From a bacterium (GTDB lineage Bacteria > Zixibacteria > MSB-5A5 > GN15 > FEB-12), in contig JAHLKV010000001.1 in assembly GCA_020444475.1 (NCBI GenBank), positions 62,001 to 126,000 on the forward strand: a stretch of DNA of 64,000 bases, given 5' to 3'. The position numbers and the translations under genes were made by a program. Below the pieces are notes generated by a model. It did no database searches, was not told the DNA's origin, and worked only from the letters and a program-made list of their open reading frames with translations. Numbering within the stretch: the stretch's first letter is position 1; every line of letters begins with the position of its first letter. Below are positions 16,717 to 23,231 of the stretch, one piece after another.

Positions 16717-19413
16717 TCAGCAACCCGGAACGCAGTTCGCGGGCGCCGTTCCGCCAAGGAACAGGTAGTTGACCAGATAGATGAGATCCGAGAGATCGAC
16801 GGCGCACAGCGCATCGCCGTTGGTGTTCGCTTCGGCCGGACAGGCAGGCGCCGGTCCGCCAAGGAACAGGTAGTTGACGAGATAAATCAAGTCCGACAGG
16901 TCGACGTTGTCCGCGGGATCGTTGTTGATGTTGCCGGTCGGGTTGGTGCAGCAGACCGCGGTCTCGCACGAATCTCCGATACCGTTGTGATTGGTGTCTT
17001 CCTGGAGTGGATTGAATGCGGTCGGGCAATTGTCGCACGGCGTGCCCCATCCGTCGCCATCCGGATCCGGGAAGGGATCGTCACTGATGCCGTTGCAGTC
17101 ATCGTCAACCCCGTTGCAGATATCGGTCGCCCCGGGGTTCACGGCGTTATTGGAGTCGTCGCAGTCACCGTTGTTCGCGACCGTGCTGCCGGAACAGACA
17201 CCCGCCGCGGTGTAGATACCGGGATCGAGAATGTCACCATACATATCCATATCGAGGTCGGCGTAGCAGACGACAGCATCGACGCCATTGCAGTCCTGGT
17301 CGACACCATCGAACGGTACGTCAAAGGCAGCCGGATTGATTCCGTTGATGGCGTCATTGCAGTCGAGGTTGTTGGGCGATGAGGCCGGTCCGCAGATGCC
17401 GCTGGTGTCGATCGTGCCGGGATCAAGCATGTCACCAAACGTATCGCCGTCAAGATCGCGGTAGCACAGCACCGCGTCGACGCCATTGCAATCCTGATCG
17501 ATACCGTCGTTCGGAATCTCCGGCGCCCCGGGATAGATAGCATTGTTGGCATCGTTGCAGTCACAGGCTGCGCCGAAGAGATCGCCGTCGCCGTCAACCT
17601 GACCCGGGTTGAAGACAAGCGGGCAGTTGTCGACGTCGTCGGGAATGCCATCGCCATCGGTGTCCAGACGGAACAGACCGCTGAAGAAGATGTCCTGGTC
17701 CGCACCGTTGCGACCATCATTCCAGGCAAACGCCGGTCCCTGCGCCGGATGCATGTCGGTACCGAGGTAGTCCCCGATGTACGGGGCGAGGGGCATGGGC
17801 GTCAGTGATACCGGCGGGAACGGCCCCGGGTCGGAAACGAGGGCATCGGTCCAGGTGACACCGCAGTCGGACGAAACCGACGCCCACACTTCGATCAGCG
17901 CATTGCCGGCAGGGTCGTTGCGACGATCGAAGTAGGTGATGATGATCTGTCCGGTATTGGGATCGGTGCGCATGTGAGGCGCCCACTGATCGAGCCCATT
18001 ACCGATAGGATCCTGATTCACACGCACTGGTGCGCCCCAGGTCAAACCGCCGTCGAAACTCGACGAGAAGAAGATATCGGCGTCGGCACCGGTGGGCATA
18101 TCCCAGGCGATAAACACGGCGCCGGGACAGACCGGATGAATCTGTGTGGCGATCGTCACATTGTTGGAGGCCGTAATACCCGGCAAGATTACATTCGGGA
18201 TAGGCGGCGCCGGAACCGCTATGATCGGTCCGCCTCCGCCGATAGCGCCCCAGAGGCCGCCGGCTCCGGGAGCAGGGTTGGCATCGACCAGCACTACGCC
18301 GCCGATCAGATCACGGAACGCGACATAGACCGCTCCGGGGGCAAACAGCATGTTGGGGGCATCGAGAACGTCGACCGCCCCGCGGTGTGATCCCATTGAG
18401 TTGGGAAAGACAGGCAGTCCCATAATGATGGGAAATGGCGCCGAGAAAGCGGGGTAGACTGGTGAGGCGCCGGGCAGACCGAGTGTATTCGTCGATGCGG
18501 TCCATAAAGACCATGTATCACCCGGATCATCGTACGGGTTGCCGTTGCCGTCGGAGTCACCACCGCTGGCGTCGGTATACTCCGTCCAGATTGCGTGTGT
18601 CTCACCTGGAATCGGTACGAGCGCGATGTCGTCAACTTCGATGACCGGGTAGTCAAGCCAGGTGAAGCCCGGGGCATTGGTCATGATAGGGGCGCCAACA
18701 CCGAACCCGGCCCCTCCGCCGACCGACATGTTTGCCACGATCGCGTTGGGTACCGGCGCCCACGGCGGACCTGCGCGTTGTGATCCAACCATGATGTACG
18801 AACTGGTCGGAGGTGCGACTGCCGAGATCCAGGAATTCCATTCTTCACTGAATCCCGCATCGGGTGGTTTGATTGCATTGGTCCAGGTTCCGATTGCTCC
18901 GCCGCTTGGCGACCAGCTCCAGCCTATTGCGGAAGGATTGTTCGCCAGCGGTACGACGAATTCGGTATAGGTTGAATAGACCTCCCCCGGAACGGTCTCA
19001 CTGATGGCTATCGAAGCATTATTCTGATCCGTGCCAACTCCAAACAGTGGGTTTACAAGGCTGTTTGGATACGGTGTCAGGACAAAGATCGTGTCGACCA
19101 TCGACGGATGAAAAGTGCAGTGATATGGGAACGGACCGGGTCCGTCAAGCGGTGTAATGACGATCGTGTAGGTGGCGCCGATGGTGCTCATCGTCCCGGA
19201 ATCCCAGTACTTCCGCGAGGTCGCATCGGAGGTCGTCGTATGAGTGCCGCCCACCAGTGTCCATTGTACGGTATCACCGTAGTTCACGACGGTACCGGTT
19301 GGCGAGTAGAAGAAGTTGCCGATGTTGATGTTGTGGACCGTCGCATGAACAAGCGGGGACAGGGTGAACAGAATCAGCAATACCACACCTAGTGCCCTTA
19401 AGCGTGGGACCAT
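16717..19413 (-). CDS. Exported cupredoxin / sialidase-like propeller protein with MopE/TSP3 calcium-type repeats and dockerin-like tag (paralogue 2)
   Basis: The protein has 898 residues with a signal peptide (MVPRLRALGVVLLILFTLSPLVHA). The cupredoxin domain has ligands His58, Cys99, His102 and Met105 (YHCTFHPSM). The propeller-like region matches paralogue 1 closely, for example NQDPIGNGLDQWAPHMR occurs in both. Unlike paralogue 1, ~215 residues are inserted before the tag. They consist of a thrombospondin-3-like segment (DTDGDGIPDDVDNCP), three MopE-type putative metal-binding repeats (DCNDANNAIYPGAPEI, DGIDQDCNGVD and variants), and a second TSP3-like stretch. Two dockerin-like units end CVPGC. 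ATG 19413 has GGAGG seven bases upstream. It is likely extracellular and stabilised by calcium. No enzymatic function can be assigned. Confidence 0.83.
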   Translation of the reverse strand: MVPRLRALGVVLLILFTLSPLVHATVHNINIGNFFYSPTGTVVNYGDTVQWTLVGGTHTTTSDATSRKYWDSGTMSTIGATYTIVITPLDGPGPFPYHCTFHPSMVDTIFVLTPYPNSLVNPLFGVGTDQNNASIAISETVPGEVYSTYTEFVVPLANNPSAIGWSWSPSGGAIGTWTNAIKPPDAGFSEEWNSWISAVAPPTSSYIMVGSQRAGPPWAPVPNAIVANMSVGGGAGFGVGAPIMTNAPGFTWLDYPVIEVDDIALVPIPGETHAIWTEYTDASGGDSDGNGNPYDDPGDTWSLWTASTNTLGLPGASPVYPAFSAPFPIIMGLPVFPNSMGSHRGAVDVLDAPNMLFAPGAVYVAFRDLIGGVVLVDANPAPGAGGLWGAIGGGGPIIAVPAPPIPNVILPGITASNNVTIATQIHPVCPGAVFIAWDMPTGADADIFFSSSFDGGLTWGAPVRVNQDPIGNGLDQWAPHMRTDPNTGQIIITYFDRRNDPAGNALIEVWASVSSDCGVTWTDALVSDPGPFPPVSLTPMPLAPYIGDYLGTDMHPAQGPAFAWNDGRNGADQDIFFSGLFRLDTDGDGIPDDVDNCPLVFNPGQVDGDGDLFGAACDCNDANNAIYPGAPEIPNDGIDQDCNGVDAVLCYRDLDGDTFGDMLDPGTIDTSGICGPASSPNNLDCNDAINGINPAAFDVPFDGVDQDCNGVDAVVCYADLDMDMYGDILDPGIYTAAGVCSGSTVANNGDCDDSNNAVNPGATDICNGVDDDCNGISDDPFPDPDGDGWGTPCDNCPTAFNPLQEDTNHNGIGDSCETAVCCTNPTGNINNDPADNVDLSDLIYLVNYLFLGGPAPACPAEANTNGDALCAVDLSDLIYLVNYLFLGGTAPANCVPGC

Positions 19414-19578
19414 GGTACATCCTCCAGAAAAAGGTGATTCGACTACAACGCTTTTTCAGGTTGATGTCGGAGAATGTACCAGTAGTGTGTCGCCCCGGAT
19501 GTCGCCCGCTACCAACCGAATGCGCTGAAACTGACTATGTGTAAGAACTACAAAAGAAGAGAATTCGCCTACCCTTGA

Positions 19579-19607
19579 AACATACACCTCGGTGCGGTTA
19601 TTGTCAA
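19579..19607 (-). promoter_or_regulatory. Sigma70-type promoter for the gene at 16717-19413
   Basis: TTGACA (19602-19607), a 17-base spacer and TATGTT (19579-19584) on the minus strand form a near-consensus promoter. The predicted leader of about 160 bases is long and of the same order as the leaders of the two other tagged genes with TTGACA promoters. Confidence 0.65.
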
Positions 19608-19718
19608 GCTCTTAGTCCATGTTTGAACGGGTTGCCTCCAGGTAAAACTGACATCACCCGGGCAAGCGAGTTCACTTCCGGTACGGGACGTCATCTTGTG
19701 TGGGGGGGGCAAGAAAAA

Positions 19719-19741
19719 GAGCGGAGCTATAAGCTCCGCTC
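19719..19741 (-). terminator. Hairpin terminator after the selenoprotein gene
   Basis: GAGCGGAGCT (19719-19728) pairs perfectly with AGCTCCGCTC (19732-19741) around a three-base loop. Read on the minus strand, it is followed by TTTTTCTTG. It is a strong intrinsic terminator 30 bases past the stop at 19771. Confidence 0.9.
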
Positions 19742-19770
19742 TCACTGTGGACATCTGTTCCGGCTCTGCG

Positions 19771-21183
19771 TTATTCGCAGCTCACGTCACAAGCGGCCGG
19801 CGCCGGACCACCAAGGAACAGGTAGTTCACGAGGTAGATGAGGTCCGACAAGTCGATCGCACAGCCGACATCACCGTTAATGTTTGCTCCGGCATCGCAC
19901 AGCGGTGCAGGACCACCGAGGAAGAGGTAGTTCACCAGATAGATAAGGTCGGACAGATCGACCGCACCGCCGGCGTCGCCGTTGGTATTGCCGGTGAATC
20001 CGATACAGCAGCGGACCTCGACGGCCAGGGTCGGCGACCAGTCAGTGATCTCGCCGTAGCGGTCGTTGACGCGGAACGTGATTTCGTAGTTGCCGGCGGC
20101 CTGATACGTGTGAGCCATAATGGCATCGCCGCCCGAAGCATAAGGTCCCAGCCAATCGGTCACGCCGCCGTCGCCGAAGTCGAACTGAATTAGAAGACTG
20201 TCGGCATCGGGTTCGGCGAGGGCTGCGGTGAAGTTCTGCGGCTGATTAGGCGCGAAGGTGGTCGGACCCGTCGGCGCCGATGGCACCGGTGGGGCGGTGT
20301 TGGCGGGTACACCGTTACCGATCTTGACGCGGACCTTCATCTTGCGATTGCCGAGCCAATCGGTGGCCACGATCATGTCGAGGGGATCGACGGCGCGGGC
20401 GCCACAAGCATTGATGGCATTGCGAACCGGCGTCGCGGTCGAGGGACCGCCGACGAACACTTCGTCGCCACCGTCAAGAAACATGCTCGGGTAACCTGCA
20501 AAGTTGTAGTCCTGATCCATGCGGTCGTAGGCCTTGCTGACCTTGTCACAGACCATGGAGACAAAATTGACATTATGATTGTAGTGGAAGTAGGCACTGT
20601 CCAGCGCACGGCTGGCATAAGGGCAGCCCGGTCACCAGGTTGCCGAGCCTTGCTCCACGAAGACCGTGTGTGTATAGCCACCGTCAGTAGTGTTGCGACC
20701 GATCTCACCCGGCGCCGCCGCCGCCGAAGCGTCGGCGTCGTGAGCCGTGAACCAGTAGCCATTCGGAGGGTAGGCATCGGCCGTGTAGCCGCTGCTCTTG
20801 AAGATGGCGACCGTCGCCTGAATGTTCGATTCACCGACGCTGGACCATCCGGCGGCAGTCGCATCCCACAAGACGTCGCGTCGCCACACGCCGTTGTCGG
20901 GCACCGTGATTGCTTCAACCAGTCCCCAGTCAAGGAAGCCGAACTTGTAGTAGACGGCGGCGTAGTCCCACCACCGCGAGTCCGGTTCTACGATGTAGAT
21001 TCTGATGGTACCGAGGTAATCGGCGCGCTCTACCTCATTGAGCGTCGCACCATCGGTGGCCACGGCCGGATCGAATTGTCGAGGCTGGCGGATGACATCG
21101 ACGTCGGCCGCCAACGCCGCGCCTGCCCAGAGCACGAACAGAAGACAGACGGCGCACCATCGGATCGTTTTCTGTGGATTCAT
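19771..21183 (-). CDS. Candidate extracellular selenoprotein: thioredoxin-like UxxC domain, PKD-like domain and dockerin-like tag
   Basis: The reading frame is continuous over 471 codons except for one TGA at 20632-20634 (codon 184). The context is E-Q-G-S-A-T-W-[TGA]-P-G-C-P-Y-A. In thioredoxin-fold proteins this place is the first Cys of CxxC, so reading TGA as selenocysteine gives U184-P-G-C187. The fold continues after the TGA: M-V-C-D-K-V at 210-215, D-Q-D-Y-N-F-A-G-Y-P with the likely cis-Pro at 232, then FLDGG. A signal peptide (MNPQKTIRWCAVCLLFVLWAGAALA) and a beta-rich region precede it. A PKD-like domain (FDFGDGG) and two dockerin-like units ending CDVSCE follow. GGGAG lies seven bases before ATG 21183. 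The downstream part has an internal ATG at 20556, but no ribosome-binding site precedes it. It sits 52 bases after the beta-barrel gene, probably in one operon. A nonsense mutation or base-call error is the alternative. Confidence 0.72.
20601..20615 (-). promoter_or_regulatory. Candidate bacterial SECIS hairpin downstream of the in-frame UGA
   Basis: On the minus strand CCAGC and GCUGG form a perfect 5-bp stem around the loop CGUGC. The stem starts 16 bases after the UGA at 20632-20634. Bacterial SECIS elements are short stem-loops within about 40 bases after UGA, with an exposed GU in the apical loop that SelB recognises. Position, size and the GU in the loop fit, but bacterial SECIS sequences are loosely defined and the lower stem is weak here. 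Confidence 0.45.
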
Positions 21184-21235
21184 GTACTATCTCCCAGGCA
21201 ACTAAAGGGTTGTCTTCGTTGTCGGATTCAATACC

Positions 21236-22411
21236 TCATATTCGAAAAGAGAGCCCCAGAGAAATCGAGAAATCGTGATAGTCATACACGTCGATGGTCG
21301 ACGAGTTGTACGTGTAGGCCAGATGGAGGGACGGTTCGATCATGTAGCCTGCGTGTGACGTAAAGGGTCGCTGGATTTTGAAGTACACGCGCCTGAGCTG
21401 ATCGCTGCGTTCCTGAGCGAAGACGGTCGACACGATCTTTACCAGGTCGCCGGTGAAGAGGTCAACCCGCCAGACGCCCTCGACGGTGGTGAGATAGTCA
21501 CGGTCCCAGTAGCCAGCGCCGGCCGTCAGGATGAAGCTCGGCAGGATATAAGACTTGGCGCTGAACACCATTCCGTCACCCTCGTAGCTGGAGACCCAGG
21601 GTGAGAGGATATTTGTCGAATGGCCATAGACAACGGCGCTATCCGGCTTCTCGGTGAAGGCCCGGTGTGAAGCGGTGAGAGAGAGTCCGAACAGGCGCCC
21701 GAACTGACGCGACAGTCTCGGTGAGATATAAAACAGATTCAGATCGCCCTGTTCGAGCACTTCGTATGATCTGTCCGGTCGGATGCCGCCGGTCCGCTGC
21801 GGAACGTAGTCGAGATTGCCGAGCACGACGCCCGATTCGATATCGAGTGCCAGGCGACCGGGAAGAGAGACATTAAGTCCTCCGAAAAGATCGTACGTCT
21901 TGCGGTCGCGGACGTCATCGAGTCCATACGAAGTGGCGTTGTAAGACACTCCGGAACGCAGGCGAAGCGACTGTGAGACAGTCCAGGCCACCGATGCGGT
22001 GGCATCGTATTCGCCGCTGGAGAATTCGGCCGAGGTGACATCCGACAGTTGGTCGCGATACTCTCTGTCGCGATAGTGTCCGGTGAGGTAGACCTGGATG
22101 GGGGACTGCTCGCTGAGCGGTATCAACGCGCCGCCGACACCGTACACGAGGTTGTCGAGAGCCGGTACCTGGCCGTACAGGGTCCGTTGGACGTTGGCCT
22201 GCAGTTTCAGCCAGGAAAAGGCGTTCATGCCGAGGTCGACGCCGGTCGAGGCCTTTGAGGTCTCAAGATTGGTGTTGTCCCTGATCAGATTGCCTGTATT
22301 GCCACCGGAGAGACTCACTTGAACATCAAGCGGTCCCAGTTCGGCGAGCACAGAGCCTGTGAGCAGGAATGAGAACAGCATCACGAAGGCGGTAAAGATC
22401 GCGTGTCGCAT
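21236..22411 (-). CDS. Outer-membrane beta-barrel-type protein of unknown function
   Basis: The 391-residue protein has a signal peptide (MRHAIFTAFVMLFSFLLTGSVLA). The rest is alternating polar/hydrophobic strands with many tyrosines and short turns, as in SLRLRSGVSYNATSYG and LFGLSLTASHRAF. It closes with a strand ending SLGLSFRI, the kind of aromatic-containing terminal strand recognised by the BAM machinery. ATG 22411 shares one base with the stop of the upstream gene (TAATG), which indicates translational coupling. An in-frame TTG at 22435 is less likely. No porin or transport subfamily is recognisable. It probably shares a transcript with the small calcium-type protein upstream and the candidate selenoprotein downstream. 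Confidence 0.75.
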   Translation of the reverse strand: MRHAIFTAFVMLFSFLLTGSVLAELGPLDVQVSLSGGNTGNLIRDNTNLETSKASTGVDLGMNAFSWLKLQANVQRTLYGQVPALDNLVYGVGGALIPLSEQSPIQVYLTGHYRDREYRDQLSDVTSAEFSSGEYDATASVAWTVSQSLRLRSGVSYNATSYGLDDVRDRKTYDLFGGLNVSLPGRLALDIESGVVLGNLDYVPQRTGGIRPDRSYEVLEQGDLNLFYISPRLSRQFGRLFGLSLTASHRAFTEKPDSAVVYGHSTNILSPWVSSYEGDGMVFSAKSYILPSFILTAGAGYWDRDYLTTVEGVWRVDLFTGDLVKIVSTVFAQERSDQLRRVYFKIQRPFTSHAGYMIEPSLHLAYTYNSSTIDVYDYHDFSISLGLSFRI

Positions 22412-22842
22412 TAGAAGCAGATCCCTCCCACACAATTGCCGCCGCCCCCGGTGAGATTGGCGCCCGGTTCACCCGAATCGTCAAACGTTCGAACGAGATC
22501 GGAGCGACAGGACGTGATATCTCGCACGGCGTTTTCGCGAAGTTTGAACTGCTGTGCGACCGACAGATGAGCTTCAATGGCCGCTTCGGCCGTCAGTTCG
22601 GAAAAAAAAGCGGCCCCCGGCTCGGCCACGGCGATGATCTTCGGTCTCGGCGCCGTTTCGACCGCATCGGGGATTCCGTCGCTGTCGGTGTCATCGGCAG
22701 TATCATCGAATCCGTCGCCGTCCAGATCGACAAACGCGGGTGTGGCATGCTGAGCCGCATGGAGCTGCGCACTCATGATAGGGGAGAGTGAGAAAAGGAT
22801 CAGACAGATTACGACACAAATCGGAGATAGCAGAGATTTCAT
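22411..22842 (-). CDS. Small exported protein with a TSP3-like calcium-binding segment
   Basis: The protein has about 143 residues and starts with a signal peptide (MKSLLSPICVVICLILFSL). A short run follows, D-L-D-G-D-G-F-D-D-T-A-D-D-T-D-S-D-G-I-P-D-A-V-E, typical of thrombospondin-3-type calcium loops. The rest, with paired Cys near the end (GNCVGGIC), is not recognised. ATG 22842 and ATG 22848 are both possible. A weak GGGA upstream favours 22842 by spacing. It is the first gene of the probable operon with the beta-barrel and candidate selenoprotein genes. It may be a small surface or periplasmic partner of the barrel. Confidence 0.6.
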   Translation of the reverse strand: MKSLLSPICVVICLILFSLSPIMSAQLHAAQHATPAFVDLDGDGFDDTADDTDSDGIPDAVETAPRPKIIAVAEPGAAFFSELTAEAAIEAHLSVAQQFKLRENAVRDITSCRSDLVRTFDDSGEPGANLTGGGGNCVGGICF

Positions 22843-22891
22843 ATCCATAGTCCCAACGCACAAAGAATGGACAAAAGACCCTATGACACAA

Positions 22892-22919
22892 AGTATACAA
22901 TACAAATAAAGTATTGCAA
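22892..22919 (-). promoter_or_regulatory. Promoter of the calcium-type protein / barrel / selenoprotein operon
   Basis: TTGCAA (22914-22919) and TATACT (22892-22897) are 16 bases apart on the minus strand within an AT-rich patch, about 50 bases upstream of the first gene's start. No other promoter-like site is seen between the three genes. Confidence 0.55.
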
Positions 22920-22995
22920 GCCATTTTTTGGGTAAATGGGGCTATTTAGCGATGATGGGTGACCGCGAGATCGGACGATTGAGAGAGAAGAAAAA

Positions 22996-23079
22996 TGCCG
23001 GAGGTCGGACTCGAACCGACACGATGTTGCCATCGGGGGATTTTGAGTCCCCTGCGTCTACCAGTTTCACCACTCCGGC
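22996..23079 (-). tRNA. tRNA-Leu (anticodon CAA)
   Basis: The 84-base gene has a 7-bp acceptor stem (GCCGGAG with CTCCGGC) and discriminator A. The anticodon stem GGGGA/TCCCC holds loop CTCAAAA, giving anticodon CAA. A variable arm is present (GATGGCAACATC), as expected for tRNA-Leu. The T arm is GTCGG TTCGAGT CCGAC. CCA is not encoded. Confidence 0.96.
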
Positions 23080-23099
23080 ATTACTGTGGTAGGCTGACA

Positions 23100-23128
23100 A
23101 TACTATATCAGAGCGGGGGAGTTGTCAA
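23100..23128 (-). promoter_or_regulatory. Strong promoter of tRNA-Leu
   Basis: A consensus TTGACA (23123-23128), a 17-base spacer and TAGTAT (23100-23105) on the minus strand place transcription start about 14 bases before the tRNA. This is the best promoter match in the window, as expected for a tRNA gene. Confidence 0.75.
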
Positions 23129-23142
23129 TATTGTTCTGAGAA

Positions 23143-23210
23143 GTCACCCTTCGACGAGCTCAGGGTGACACAGGGGAAGCTCAGGGTGACGGTATGAGGC
23201 TCAGGGCGAC
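23143..23210. repeat. REP-like inverted repeat with tandem GCTCAGGGTGAC units
   Basis: GTCACCCT (23143-23150) and AGGGTGAC (23162-23169) form a perfect 8-bp inverted repeat around TTCGACGAGCTC. The unit GCTCAGGGTGAC occurs at 23158 and 23179 and, with one change, at 23199, so the spacing is 20-21 bases. Elements with CTTCGACGAGCTCAGGGTGAC are known as dispersed intergenic repeats in many genomes. Its function here is unknown. It lies between PBP1A and the tRNA promoter. Confidence 0.65.
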
Positions 23211-23231
23211 GTTTGTAGCGTGAATTCCTTC

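Larger units (their letters stand above)
19414..19770. other. 357-base non-coding interval between two dockerin-tagged genes
   Basis: This gap holds the ~160-base leader and promoter of the gene starting at 19413 and the terminator of the gene ending at 19771. It also has a run of eight G at 19701-19708. No open frame with a ribosome-binding site or a family resemblance was seen in it. Confidence 0.6.

Noticed and set aside
4019..20060. CRISPR-like spaced DNA repeats
   Set aside because: The recurring DNA encodes dockerin-like units in frame at gene ends. Spacing is irregular and no cas genes occur.
19771..20556. Separate gene starting at ATG 20556
   Set aside because: No ribosome-binding site precedes it, it is in frame with the upstream 183 codons, and it would begin in the middle of a thioredoxin fold. 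It is better read as the continuation after a recoded UGA.
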